DNA of 64,000 nt from Meta bourneti (taxonomy: Eukaryota; Arthropoda; Arachnida; Araneae; Tetragnathidae): positions 103,413,780 to 103,477,779 of the forward strand of contig OW119933.1 in assembly GCA_933210815.1 (NCBI GenBank), read 5' to 3'. A program made the translations under genes and the position numbers. How positions within the stretch are numbered: the stretch's first letter is position 1; each line of letters opens with the position of its first letter. The notes beneath the pieces were generated by a model. The model saw only the letters and a list, made by a program, of their open reading frames with translations, made no database searches and was not told where the DNA came from. Of this stretch, positions 46,296 to 57,655 are shown one piece after another.

Positions 46296-46967
46296 AGGGG
46301 TCACTTTACCGTTTTTTTTTCAAGATGGAGGCAGTTTGATTACATTTTGGTGGAGGAACAGTAGGTAAATAATCTCCGTTGCCCTACATCCATACCATAT
46401 GCAGTGTGTAAAAGTCTTGCAGCCTACAGACCAGCCTGCGCGCGTTCCGTTCGCACGCTGGTTCCTGCATCAGAGTGGATTTGGCTTTCTGTATTTAGCA
46501 TGTCAAAATAGAAAAATATAATGATTTTCAAAAATAGAAAATAGCAAGTAACGATATGAGCCTCATCACGAAAAAAAGAAACCGACTTCAAATTAGTACT
46601 CATGGAGACTTACGAATGTTACTCCCAAACATCAATCCGAACATAAATCATCTCGTCAGGTTCACCAATCTCATTGAAAATAATGTTTTTGTATTTTAAA
46701 ACAAAAGTTATAATTTTAATAAATATTACTTTAAATATCAAAAAGTTTTATTTATATTTTATTTTTACGTCGCCATTCACCATTAAAGACATCAAAGTTA
46801 ATTTTGCACAGTTGTGTAGAGTTATTTTACTGGGGGTTCGTGGTCAGGTTTTTGCTATGAGAAGGGGTCCGTGGGCATAAATTTGGGATCCCCTGTTCTA
46901 GTGCTACGTTAATTAATTACCAATTACCAACCTCTTAAGATTCATGTCTCCTACGTGTCCTCGGGGC
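46296..46967. other. Non-coding stretch
   Basis: One hairpin ACCAGCCTGCGCGCG / CGCACGCTGGT at 46431-46463. A TTTGGGATCCCCTGTTCTA phrase at 46880-46898 recalls the ends of hAT elements. Confidence 0.4.
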
Positions 46968-46969
46968 CG

Positions 46970-47123
46970 CGGTAGCCCAGTTGGAAGAGTAACGAGTTCG
47001 AATCCAGCCAAAAGACCGTCGTGGACAAAGGGGGCTGGTGCACGTTAAATCTGTCATGGCCTCAAATATCTTCACGTTGGCGTGGTGTGGAAGTTGGAAG
47101 AGTGGAGTGCCAGTTCTGGTGTT
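46970..47123 (+). repeat. SINE-A 5' half, truncated
   Basis: Head GCCGCGGTAGCCCAGTTGGA, a deletion through the B-box side (GAGTAACGAGTTCGAATCC), then GTTAAATCTGTC and GTGGAGTGCCAGTTCTGGTG. It stops where the foldback element begins. Confidence 0.85.
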
Positions 47124-47124
47124 G

Positions 47125-47696
47125 TTTTTCTTTTCCGCCCAGACAATGCAACACACATAATTTTAAGTCATAAGTTAAAAGGAGTCCAAAAGGGAAATTC
47201 AGTCCACTTCTGGCAATTCTATGGACGATCCAAACAGAGGCATTGCTAAGCGGGAGGAGGTACCGGTTGCCAATGTCAAGAGAGGTGGCATTCCAGAAAT
47301 ATCCATTTAAGTCACGTTATTTTTCTTAGAAATATATTTTTCTATATTTTCTCTTCTGGCTTCACAGAATGGTTAATTAATGATAGTTATTTTTGTCGGG
47401 TATCATTATTCCTTTTCATCCTATCTTTGATAGACATAGATAACAGATCCGTAAAGGACCTAGAAGGGAAAGGGTCTCAAAAGATCATCCCTTTATCCTT
47501 ATTCCCTTTTCATCATAGCTGTGATAGCCATTGATAACAGATAGGCAAAGGACCTAGGAAGGAAAGGTAGATAATCCTTTAGCATTTTGGATCATCCATA
47601 GAATTGCCAGAAGTGGACTGAATTGCCCCTTTTGGACTCCTTTTAACGTATGACTTAAAATTATGTGTGTTGCATTGTCTGGGCGGAAAAGAAACA
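47125..47696. mobile_element. Foldback element, ~110-bp inverted arms
   Basis: Arms 47125-47236 and 47583-47696 are reverse complements (TTTTCCGCCCAGACAATGCA ... TTCAGTCCACTTCTGGCAAT). The interior holds two tandem ~68-bp units (TTATTCC[C]TTTTCATC ... AAAGGACCTAG) at about 47407 and 47500. No transposase. Confidence 0.85.
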
Positions 47697-47750
47697 CTGG
47701 GAATGAAGTTGACTTATAAAGTTGTCTAAAGCTAAGCGTATTTCGTTGGG

Positions 47751-47996
47751 TTGCTGCAAAACCAAGATGACTCCATTTTTTCTGTTTGGGGTAAAGTACA
47801 CTTTCACACACGTAATTGTGTGTAGTATGTTCTGTGAAAACAAGATAACTCTACTGCGAGCCTGTCAACTGTAAACTCGACTTGAAATCTATCAAGTACA
47901 TGCGTAGCAGAAATAGTTTACACCTTATTATATGTGTGAAAGTGTACTTAACTCAAAAAAGAGAAAAATGGAGTTATCTTGATTTTGCAGTAACAT
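47751..47996. mobile_element. Foldback element, ~66-bp inverted arms
   Basis: GTTGCTGCAAAACCAAGATG...AAGTACACTTTCACACA (47751-47816) against its reverse complement (47930-47996). It lies next to the preceding foldback but has unrelated ends. Confidence 0.85.
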
Positions 47997-48484
47997 GACG
48001 ATTTGCTTTTTGCTCGGCATTACCAATTATAAATGTTATATTACAATGCTGGTCGATACAAATTTTAATTACTTTCAGCATTCAACATGCTCAGCTCTTT
48101 TGTTTATTTAATTATTTCCAATATTTAAAAATGTATATAATGCTTTTTCTACTTCAAAGACGATAAGCGGTGTGAAAAAGTAGTTGGTTGTTTTTATGGA
48201 GCAAAGTCTGATAGTGTGTTTACTCACGATAAAATTTTACCCAGTAAAATTTATAAATACTCAAATTCATAGTCTACACAGCAATTAAAATAAATAAGTA
48301 GGTTCATTACTTGAAATAGTTCGAATATCAAAAGGTAAATAATAATAATATTTAAACTCTGAATCACACGTATAAACATAAAAATATCAGATTACCTTGT
48401 CACCAACATAAAAAAAAATGGGCAGGATGTGTTGGAGCACGGCCGAAAGGTTTTACATGAATACGTCTCGTTAGCTCGTAGAAT
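47997..48484. other. Non-coding stretch
   Basis: Nothing recognised. Confidence 0.5.
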
Positions 48485-48619
48485 TTATTTAGGTGTAGTC
48501 AATGAAAGAAACACAAATTCAGTAGTCAATTCAGTGTTTATCGAAAGTTGAGGAGTTGCTCTTCCGCGTAGACTACGTTCGATGTATTTCTTGGCTTTTT
48601 GACAAGTATATGCCGACAT
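48485..48619 (-). CDS. Short open frame below a GC-richer patch, candidate exon
   Basis: Forty-four codons starting MSAYTCQKAKKYIERSLRGR at 48619 and ending at TAA 48485. Upstream (48620-48910) the sequence is visibly richer in C and G and CpG than its surroundings, as near a promoter. No family recognised, and no convincing splice donor. It could equally be part of an unknown repeat. Confidence 0.2.
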   Translation of the reverse strand: MSAYTCQKAKKYIERSLRGRATPQLSINTELTTEFVFLSLTTPK

Positions 48620-48989
48620 TGTGACATTTTTGAAAAGTTTTGACTACGATCCAAAAATTCACAAGAAACATTGCATTCGTTTTCGCTTCCAATGTCTCAA
48701 ATCTCCATATCTTGGCGTTGGCTTTCGTTTGAGACCGATTTCGACGTCGTAGTGCTTCGCAGTTCCGAGTTACGCTGATTCGAAGCTTGCGCGGCTCAAC
48801 GAAAAGTCCCCAAACGCCCCCGCTTATCGGGACACGAACTCGAGATCACTAATAGACCGAACTCGATGTTCACTTTTTCGTAAAGCTCAACTTTCCTTTC
48901 TGACCACCTAGCACTGGTCTGATCTTAAAGACGTATTCACGACAAAATAATGAGTGACAGTTTAAAAGTTGTTATTTAGCCTCCAACTG

Positions 48990-49058
48990 GTTTCGACGAG
49001 ATATCTCGTCCACCAAGATCTAGTCAACGTTGCTAATGACGAGATACCTCGTCGAAAC
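48990..49058. repeat. Inverted pair of GACGAGATATCTCGTC palindromes
   Basis: TTTCGACGAGATATCTCGTC and, inverted after a 27-base spacer, GACGAGATACCTCGTCGAAA. Each half is itself palindromic. Probably the end, or the whole remnant, of a small element. Confidence 0.7.
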
Positions 49059-49789
49059 AACCACTGTGAAGGTTGAGTGATATAGTTTAAGACACAAAGA
49101 ATAAAAACAGGGGTGTGAAAAAGAAATTATGGTAGTGAGTAGTTTTGTCAAGAGTCCCAAACGAACATATGTTTGATATTGAACGAAAACCAAACATACA
49201 TTCAACAAATGCTTTATTAATATCTCCTGTTTTATTTCAGACACATATACATATAACGTATCGATACTAATGAGGAAATGACATTTCTTTTCATTATTTT
49301 AAAAAATTATTATCGTTTTCACAATATTTTGAAAACAATTCTTACATAAAATATTTTATTCTACGAATATGTAATACATATCAACACTAAAAACAAATTT
49401 AAAAGATTTTTGTTCTTAAAAACATAATCTTTTTCAAGAAATACATTGCTCCATTTTCCATGTTTTTTTTCTGTTTTAACTTCTAGGGAACGAATCGACT
49501 ACTCATCTGAAAAACATGTATGGCTAATATTTTTATGATTACAAAATATTTAATGATTTCAATAAACACAGTGCAAACTTAATAGTTTCAATCGACTTTA
49601 AGAATTGGAACATAAAACTGAGCTATGCAACCCTTTATAAATGGAACGCCCATTTGCCTCGAGCTTTCTATCTTAAGCAACCGTAACGGGCACTGAGGTT
49701 AGTAGATAAGTAGGCCGTGACAAAAATCAATCTAAACGTTTTAATTTACATGAAAAGGAAAATAATTGGAAAAAATAAAAACCAATGAA

Positions 49790-50545
49790 ATCAAAGGACC
49801 AACATAATGAATCTATTCTGAAATATCGTGATGTTAGTGTAATTTTTGTGACTGGATGTTTTACTTTTTAAAGCGCGTAATTTGATGGCTTTAATCACAA
49901 AGTTTCAATAGCTATTTCTTGTCAATGTATTTTTAAAACAAACAGAAATTTGATACTTTGGTTTTTAAATAATATACTTTCTACTCTACATCCACATCTT
50001 GACTAGTATTTTAGGAAAATTATTTAATCATGAATTAAATTTTGGGGCAGAAAGTGTTGAAAGTCAAAAGTTACTGGGTAAAAGGAAAACAATTTGACAA
50101 TTGGTAAATGAGATAAAATTAGGAAATTGGAAGGTTTGGCAGGATAATTCATACAATTTGGAAGCTAACTCCAGTTTCAGGAGCTAGCGTAGCACGGAGA
50201 ATACAAATGTTAAACCTGAAGTCAGGAAAATGAAGGATATCAAAGGAGTAGTTTATTGAGAAAAGGGTTGTCTTTATAGGTAAATGAATTACAGACATAA
50301 AATGAAAAACAAATCGGCTGGGAAAGTTAGTTTTTAATTTTGATTTTGCGCCATGTATATTAAGTGTTGATTAGAATAATTTAAAAAAATGTAATAGATA
50401 TTTCAGTTGTTGTGGATAAAAGTAATGTGGGGCTCGAACTCAGTTCTTTAGCGTTGTAAGCCATCACGTTGTCAGCCAAAGTTAGAACTGTTACTCTAAA
50501 TCACTATCAGTAATATATCTAGTTTCTAATGTTATTGTTGTTTCA
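49790..50545. repeat. Old dispersed repeat, copy 1, with tRNA-like head
   Basis: Aligns in blocks with 59085-59745 and 60490-60935 (TCTGAAATATCGT.ATG, GTTGAAA..AGTCAAAAGTTACTGG, AGTTTATTGAG...TGTCTTTA, TTAGAACTGTTACT). A tRNA-like box pair lies at 50428-50480 on the minus strand (TGAGTTCGAGCCCC). Divergence is high, so it is old. Confidence 0.65.
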
Positions 50546-51615
50546 GCAGCTCTTTTGAAACTGCCAAAACGTTTATAATATGCTCATGAAAACAATTCTA
50601 AATCCTAGCAAAAGCAAAAACTTAATACCATATTATTTTTTTGTTTTCTAGTGGTGAATATTTCAAATTTTTTTTTCAGGTCTATTTTCCCTTCAAAATG
50701 GCAGTAAACACCCATTTGGATTTTAATTGGATAAAAATACACCTTTCCCAACGTTCTGCAACTTAATTATTTCGGCGGAAACATTGGTCATTTATGGAGG
50801 GGAACAGTGGAGATATCAATGTAGACGCCGCTTGGGGCGCCTCTGCCTGCTGAGTGTTTCCTCGCCCTTGCATTTCTAAAATTATATTCATTTGATCATA
50901 TGCTTTTGCACTTTTTTGCAATGCCTGACCACTAACTTCTGCACTGCAAAAGCCAGACAGTTATTTGGGAGGGAGCACCCAATATGTAGGCTGCTGTTAC
51001 TCCTTAGGAACGATCGACAACATCAAAATTTATGTACTTACTAACTGGATATCCAAACCGGGACCTAATGAGTGGCAGCAAAAACTACTGTGTTACATGT
51101 GTCTTAAATTACAAGATTTTTGCACTATTTATCTTCTCAATAATAGATTTAAGAACTGTCTGTCTACAACGTGAACCGCTCCCGACAAAGTCTACATTGA
51201 GGTAAGCGCACAATAGTCCGCATCGCATACTAGTTCGCCGACCCCTGGTAGTCCGTCGTAGTGTCCAGCACGAAGTAACTTCAACTGCCTACCTACCTCA
51301 AATTTTCTGTGTGCGTTGAGACTTATAGATTCGACATTGTTGTTGAGTTACATCGCAAATGTTCAAACCACCAAACGCCGACTACATGACTTTAATGCAA
51401 TCCAAATCTGGTTTGAAAATTTCATTTCTGACATCATTAGAAAACGACAGATGAATAACCAAGTCACTCCCAATCTTATGACTTTGGTTTTCTTGCTTTT
51501 CTTTTCCCTTGGGCTTTGTTTCGAATTTTGAATAAAAAACGGATTTTTTTCTCATCCATTGCCATAGCTTAAAAAAACTTAAGTTATCCCGAGCGCCATC
51601 TAGCGACTGCTCTCT
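50546..51615. other. Non-coding stretch
   Basis: A polypyrimidine run before AG at about 50681 and short frames only. Nothing assignable. Confidence 0.4.
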
Positions 51616-52982
51616 TTAACCCATTAAAGACCGCTCCTAAATTTCACTGTTGGAATTGCACCAAACTGAATATTTTCACACTTATTAGAACATAAATAAC
51701 ACAATGAAGGTGTTTCCAGAAAATTATATGTTCGTTTTTGCAACGTCAGTCCCCCCCCCCTCAAAGTGATATAAAAATATCATTTAGTAACATGAAAGTA
51801 TTTGAAACATTTTGCATGTAGAGGTATATTGCACTTATTACAGATAGTGATTATTTGACTTCTGCAGTGCTTACATCTTTTTCTCTCATTTTCACTGTTT
51901 TTAGTGATTATATGGTCAAAACGGTCCTTCCGAGCTTCGTTTAAAATTAAATTTTAGATAGCAGATGGTCTTCCAACATGTGATTCAGTAGGTAAACTTG
52001 AATCTGTCTGGATTTCTTCAGGAGTTTTCATCAAAGATACGCCAAGAGATCTCTGAAAGTCTAATAAACTTATCTTAGAATTCATTATGGCCATGTAGAG
52101 CCTCCATGCATTTGACTTTGCAACATCAATAAAATTGGAAAAAATTGGGAATCACCATTTTTTATATTTATTCTGTATGTTGCTACGAAAGTTTCTAAAA
52201 GATCTATCCCTCCCATATGCTTGTTATAATCAGAAAGTAATCTAGGTTGCTGGATAGTCCCGTGCTTTTTTTCTCCCCTCGAGTATCTTTTGGCTGTCAT
52301 AATAGGTTCAACTGCTTCCCAGTTGGATGCCACTGTAACTACTGCATTATCATTCCAAAGAAAGGCACAAATTTCATTCTTTTTATCAAATGCTGAATCA
52401 TAGGTTCCTCTAGCTTCTTTTTTAAATTTTTTTACGGGCTGTAATGGACATTTTCCTATTCTATTATCACTAACTGTTCCAGTTGAGTAGAATCCCATGC
52501 TGGTAAGCTTTGTCAGCAAAGACTGTGATGTGAAGAAGTTATCAAAATATATTAAATGATTTGATGGTATTTCTACTTCTTTCAAAAGTTTGGTGACGAT
52601 ATGACTTCCAATAACTAAGTCGAATGACTGTTTTGTTCTCAATACATCATCATCATCAAAATCTTCTTTATCCGTCATCTCATCTGGATCTGGAGGAATT
52701 ATGGCAAGATCTGGCTGTTCATTATCTTCCGTAGAAGATGATTCTGAAATTTCATCATCATCTAGCTCGTGGAAATACTCCAGGGCCTCTTCCAACGTTA
52801 AACATCGCTTTTTTCCAGACACAAACTTATCTGAAAGGAAAAAAGCAAACTTACTGAATAAAACGTAACACATTATTTTCTCAAATAACACACTTTGGAC
52901 TGGTGTTGCGTTTTCGCAACATTTTCAAAATATGAATTTAGAAGCATAAAAACAAAAATTATGCCTTACCTGTTGAAGTCAT
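51616..52982 (-). mobile_element. piggyBac-like element, right limit unclear
   Basis: TTAA at 51616 followed by CCCATTAAAGACCGC fits a piggyBac end and its TTAA target. The partner end upstream of the gene was not located with certainty. Confidence 0.55.
51780..52982 (-). pseudogene. piggyBac-like transposase with intron and C-terminal zinc domain
   Basis: Exon 1 (52982-52970) encodes MTST; a 139-bp intron with donor GTAAGG and acceptor TTTTTTCCTTTCAG leads in phase to DKFVSGKKRCLTLEEALEYF (from 52830). An acidic segment ends IIPPDPDEMTDKEDFDDDD. The core resumes at IGSHIVTKLLKE, IYFDNFFTSQSLL (second catalytic Asp), EICAFLWNDNAVVTVASN and YNKHMGGIDLLE (third Asp). The region with the first catalytic Asp is missing, about 200 residues. 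After a frameshift near 52110 come SLLDFQRSLGVSLMKTPEEI, GRPSAI, a TAA, then a cysteine-rich domain (RKRCKHCRSQIITICNKCNI). The TAA sits where CAA (Gln) would keep the frame. Dead, but several parts are well preserved. Confidence 0.85.
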
Positions 52983-53039
52983 TTCGTTTTTAAGCCTTTG
53001 GTAAATTAGGCAGAAGCTTTTATTTGAAGGTTAAGCAAC

Positions 53040-53286
53040 TACTGCCATCTATAATCATTAGTACTTGGTTATATTCAAATTTACTTGATTTTCTTGAATC
53101 TTTAGACCTTAGTTATGTTGAAGTGTATTTTTTAATATCATTCTATATACTTACATTTAAACTGATTTAAATTACTTTGAATATATTTTGATCTTTATTG
53201 AAATTTGATATTTATTGTGATAAAGTATTGTATATTATGCTGAGGATTGTAGAAATTATGATGAACTTTCAGTTCATCGGGGGGAG
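53040..53286. other. Possible internal remnant next to LTR
   Basis: AT-rich, ending in the polypurine tract GGGGGGAG at 53279-53286, directly before the LTR. No coding sequence recognised. Confidence 0.4.
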
Positions 53287-53542
53287 TGTTACGGCCAATG
53301 AGAAATTGAGCAAAAGAGGGCGCTGTGCGCGCCTCTGAAGTTTTGAAGAGAGTAGAGAATTGACCGGTGCTGTTGTGCTGAGAGAGATCAGGCAATGATG
53401 ATGTAACAAGTTAACTGTAAAATGTCTTAATGTCTGTCCTTGTTTTGTGATAATAAACGTTGTGGCTGTAAATCGAATGCTGATTTTTAACGAATCCACA
53501 TCAAATAACAATTTCAGAAGACGTCAATTTTGGAGCATAACA
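53287..53542 (+). repeat. LTR of a retrotransposon (solo or truncated 3' LTR)
   Basis: Begins TGTTACGG and ends CATAACA (imperfect TGTTA/TAACA ends), 256 bp, right after a polypurine tract. AATAAA-type polyadenylation signal at about 53452. No second copy in the window. The polypurine tract suggests it is the 3' LTR of a 5'-truncated element. Confidence 0.65.
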
Positions 53543-53604
53543 CGCCCCTATTGACGACTCGTATTCAATTATATGTTACTCTCAGTATTAACTTGTAAAA
53601 GGTA

Positions 53605-54827
53605 CGAGGGTATTTCCAAAAGTAAGGGCCGTTTGGTCATTACAAAAAAATGTTTTCTAAATCACCTTGGTTTCCGTGAGTTTTATTTCATTGGACCTTT
53701 GTTTACTTTTCTACATAATCGCCGTTCAATTCCAAGCACTTGGTGTATCTGGGAGTATCGCGAGAGTTTTCTTATTCCCTCCGCTTAAAAGTCAGCCGCC
53801 TGGAAGTCGCACCAGTTCTTAACCACCGTTTTCAGACTTTCGCTATCGTCGAATAGTTGTCCACCAAATCAATTTTTCAAGTGATAATCACTGGGTGCGA
53901 GGTCAGGGCTAATAGGGAGGGTGGTCGAAAATTTCCTAGCCGTATTCTTGAATGCTTTCAATAGTGAGGGCAGCCGTGTGAGGGCGCGCGTTGTCATGAA
54001 GAAGGGCGATTCCGGAAGACAGCATCCCACGCCGGTGGTTTAGAGTGGCACGTTTGAGCTTCGCGAGTGTTTCACAGTACACAGCTGCTGTGATTGTTGT
54101 ACCGTGTTCCAAGAAATCCACGAGAACGCCTTTTTGATCTCAAAAGACAGTCGCCATAATTTTTCGATTTGAGAACGTTCGCTTAAACATCTTTCGTTTG
54201 GGCGAATCCGAATGAAGCCACTGCATGGATTGTTGTTTTGATTCTTCATTGTCATAATGAACCCACGTTTCATCGCCAGTCATCACATGTGAAAAGAATC
54301 GATCTCCATCTCGTCGATAACGGTCCAAAAAGGCTTGCCAGATGCCATCCGCTTGTTTTTGCGTTCGTCGGTCAGCATTTTCGGCACCCATCTGGCACAA
54401 ACTTTGTGATAACCCAACTTTTTTGGGACAACTCTGAACACGGTAGTTCGAGAAACGTTGGGAAATTCTTCGGCAAGACTGCTGATCGTGTATGGCCCCT
54501 TTTGAATTCTCGACACCACTCTCAATTTTCCCTCACTCATAACACCAGGTTCATAGATCTCACTCAGTTTACGGTGAATCTGAGCTGCATCAACACCTTT
54601 TGCGTTTAGGAAACGAATAGCCGAACTAACTTCACAACTGGCGGGATCGCTTATTTTCGACGCCATTCTTACGCTGCGCCAAATCTAAACAAATACCACT
54701 GATAGTCGACAGACCGGCCGGTTGGTGCCTGATGAACCAACAGAGGGCGCTGAGAGAGCGAAACTCCAATCAGTGCTGCAAACGGCTTTTTATTAGCGAA
54801 CGGCCCTTACTTTTGGAATATCCCTCG
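53605..54827 (-). mobile_element. mariner transposon, internally shortened
   Basis: Inverted ends CGAGGGTATTTCCAAAAGTA (left) and CGAGGGATATTCCAAAAGTA (right), flanked by TA at 53603-53604 and 54828-54829. 1223 bp. Confidence 0.93.
53683..54666 (-). pseudogene. mariner transposase, decayed
   Basis: Starts MASKISDPASCEVSSAIRFL. The first HTH is present. The linker between first and second HTH is missing: LRVVSR runs straight to IQKGPYTISSLAEEFPNVSR, about 45 residues short with frame kept. Then ARWVPKMLTDERK, MTGDETWVHYDNE (first Asp), LLHDNARPHTAA (second Asp) and SPDLAPSDYHL (third Asp) with 34 residues between the last two, i.e. DD34D. One frameshift near 54310; TAG replaces the usual Trp at 53935, and more stops follow. 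Gene ends PMK* at 53683. Confidence 0.92.
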
Positions 54828-54829
54828 TA

Positions 54830-56131
54830 TTAGGATTTTTGGTACAGGGGTGGGGGCTGGTATTAGTTACTCAAGTGTTTGTAGCTGCAACAGTGATTCC
54901 AAGTGGATAAGTTAAACGCAGGGCGTGTACTTAAATCTCTGAAGGTCGAGCAATATAGTTACTGACGCCAGTCGCTTTAAATAGGCACTGTTCATCCTTT
55001 ATAGGAAGCTCTATTCCTACTACTGCAAAGAAAATGATTCGTAGAAAGTCGTCTTTAAGTTCGGCAGCGCTGCTTTTCCTTTCCGCTTTTGTTAAATGCA
55101 CACAAGTCATTCAAGATTTGAGGAAATGGGCTTATCTTCATAATGGGGAAGCGGTTTTAATCAAAATAACACCAACAGAGAATGTTATTTAAAGTTTCAG
55201 TCTGTCTAGCGTGCTTTCTAGTGTTACTATTCCTATTTCACCCGGTAACAGTATGGTTAGTTCTCAGACTCTCCGTTCAACAGGCTCTGGGTTCGAATCT
55301 TGGCCAAGCTATGAATGTTCATAGTAGTTCGGAATTACCTTTAAGCATGGGTCCCAATTTAATTAACCCTCGAGTAGCAAAAAACAATCGCACGGACAAT
55401 CCAAACAAATTTTCACTACCTCAAATAAATCGATGAAAATGAACAATCTCAACAGAGTATTGCAGTAACACCCACAATAATAGAAGAAAAGTTATTTTCG
55501 AACACAATGATTACTGCTTATATGGATTTGAAAACTACAAGTTTATTTACTATATTTCTGATGTCTTAAAAAATGTATTGAAAATTCATAATTGAATTGC
55601 AAGCGTGTCGCAACGAAATTTCGTGAAATTTTAACTAATGAAGGTTAAAAATGAATCTGATGACTGGACACTTAAAAGTTTGAAAGAAAACAGAAGGAAA
55701 CGGAATCGAACGAAGCTAAAACAAGATGTAAAACTTTTGGTTTCTTGAATCTGAATACGTTGTTCATCTTCCCATTGATGTATTAACTTCAATTTCAGAA
55801 AAAAAGTTAATTTTTAAAGTCAACAATTCTTTGACTATTTTTCCCAATCTTTGAGAAATCTTTAATTTAGGTTTCTTTGTAAAATATTATATACCCATTC
55901 TACCTTCCCCTCCCATATATACTATACACATTTACCCTTTTGAGGGGTAAAATGGAAACGGGAATACTTTCTCAGATGCATATTTCTGTAGCCGAATAGT
56001 AAAAACAATATATTTTCATTCACAGGATGTGCAATATAAAGAAAAAATACAAAACCCTTGGAATTGGAAATTTTCTATAAAAGTACAAATTGGCTATACA
56101 TTTTCTAGCTAGCTCTAAGTTAAATAGCTAG
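54830..56131. other. Non-coding stretch with one tRNA-like box pair
   Basis: At 55250-55310 (plus) GTATGGTTAGTTCTCAGAC and TGGGTTCGAATCTTGG have A- and B-box spacing but weak stems. Nothing else recognised. Confidence 0.4.
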
Positions 56132-56460
56132 GGGGCTCGGTAGCCCAGTTGGAAGATCATCGGATTGAAGTTGGAGGAGCCGGAGGGTTGCGAGTTCGAA
56201 ACTCGGTCTAGCCAAAGACCGTCGGATACACGGGGGCTGGTGCACGTTAAATCTGTCGTGGTCTCAAATGTTCTCACGTTGGCGTGGTATGGAAGTTGGG
56301 AGAGTGGGGTACTAGCTCAGGTGTTGTTCTCGTCATTTGACCATGGTTCAAAATTACGAGGCGTTGTCCTCGGATCTTTCCCTTCGGGATACATCCCGTA
56401 CCGTGGTCAATAGCCCATTGTGTTGCTCCAGTCGATGTTAATTAACGACCTACCTATTTA
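56132..56460 (+). repeat. SINE-A, full-length copy
   Basis: GGGGCTCGGTAGCCCAGTTG head, B box GGTTGCGAGTTCGAAACTC, GTGCACGTTAAATCTGTC, GATCTTTCCCTTCGGGAT, CATTGTGTTGCTCCAGTC and tail TTAATTAACGACCTACC. One of the best copies in the window. Confidence 0.9.
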
Positions 56461-57219
56461 GTTAAATATAAAAAAACAATGAATTTTAAGCTCATTTTAC
56501 ACCACCTGATCCAATTTAACGTGACCCTTTTTCTTGAACGTCGCTCAAGAAATACAAAAAGTTTCACCAATATAGAAATTTTGTACCAAATTTTTACAAA
56601 TATTACATATATATTGATTTTCGCACAAATATGCAATTCGAACATTTCTGTTTTGAATGAAATTGAGATAGTTTTATTGTGCCAACTGACTGCTTTTAAA
56701 GATGATCTGCAAATATATACGAAGTGGGACTCTACAAACGCAGTTTCACTATAACAACGGTCCCTTTCTCAATTTACTCCCAAATCCCCTTTCTTTTCTG
56801 AGACCTCCCCGTTCCCTCGGAAAGTTTGCGAGAACGGGTTCCGAACCCGCTGTAAATAGGGGGTAGGAACCCCTGTCCGCTAAAGACACGGCCGCACAGG
56901 ACACCTATCACATAACTTTACGGTCGCAATTTGTATTTTCAATGCAAGTAAAATCTATTTCAAACCCAATTAAAGTCAGGGAATTATGTCCATTTCTCAA
57001 ATTAGAAGAAAGTTTCTGAAAAGTTCAGCTAACTTCAGGATTGCGTATGTTGAAAGATTGATAATTTGATAGCCGCTTCAAGGATCGTTTTCCTGATTTT
57101 CAGAAAGTAAAACCGTTGTAAAACCTAGATTTATTTAGCAACCCTTTTGCCATTTTACCTGAAAATGCACCCGAATCAGTCCAGCTTGAACTCATCGACA
57201 TAAAAAACGATGAAGTATG
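56461..57219. other. Non-coding stretch with tRNA-like relic
   Basis: At 56823-56905 (minus) an anticodon-arm-like AGGGGTTCCTACCCCCT and a T-arm-like CGGGTTCGGAACCCG occur in tRNA order, but the acceptor ends do not pair. Confidence 0.4.
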
Positions 57220-57275
57220 GTATGTAGGTATTTTCATTAACGTCACACTGGAGAAACACAGCGGGCTATTGACAA
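57220..57275 (-). repeat. SINE-A 3' fragment
   Basis: GTAGGTATTTTCATTAACGTCACACTGGAGAAACACAGCGGGCTATTG-like, matching the family tail in reverse. Confidence 0.7.
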
Positions 57276-57401
57276 AACGATCAGAACCTGCGAAATAATT
57301 TTAATGAAGACAATTTATTAAACCTTTATCGTTGTGTCGATAAAAGCATTGTAAATCGTTGCTAGATAATGCATCAAAATGCGCGTCTCTTTGGGTCAAC
57401 A

Positions 57402-57647
57402 TATCGCACCCAGACTGCAATACCGCCATAACTCAAAAAATGAGCTTCTAGCTTTATGTATAAGACTAATACATCTTTTGTATGCCTGCCATATAACTGT
57501 CCCCTACTGGATCCACGAGCGCCCTTTACTGGGATGCACAGTTGTGGAAGAATTTCAACATGCAGAAGCATGTATTTAGTCTTTCTTCACATAAAACTAG
57601 AAACACATTTTTTTGAGTTATGGTGGTATTGCAGCCGGGATGCGATA
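57402..57647. mobile_element. Foldback element, ~75-bp inverted arms
   Basis: TATCGCACCCAGACTGCAAT...CATAACTCAAAAAATGAG at 57402-57475 is mirrored at 57566-57647. The ~90-bp centre has no gene. Frames across it are shadows of the arms. Confidence 0.85.
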
Positions 57648-57655
57648 CATCTGTG

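Noticed and set aside
54238..54609. 123-codon plus-strand frame
   Set aside because: Antisense to the mariner transposase.
55250..55310. Possible tRNA on the plus strand
   Set aside because: Box spacing fits, but the T stem has several mismatches and no acceptor stem; probably a SINE head.
56823..56905. Possible tRNA-Arg(CCT) on the minus strand
   Set aside because: Anticodon and T arms look acceptable, but the 7-bp acceptor stem does not pair and the D arm is poor; kept only as a tRNA-like relic.
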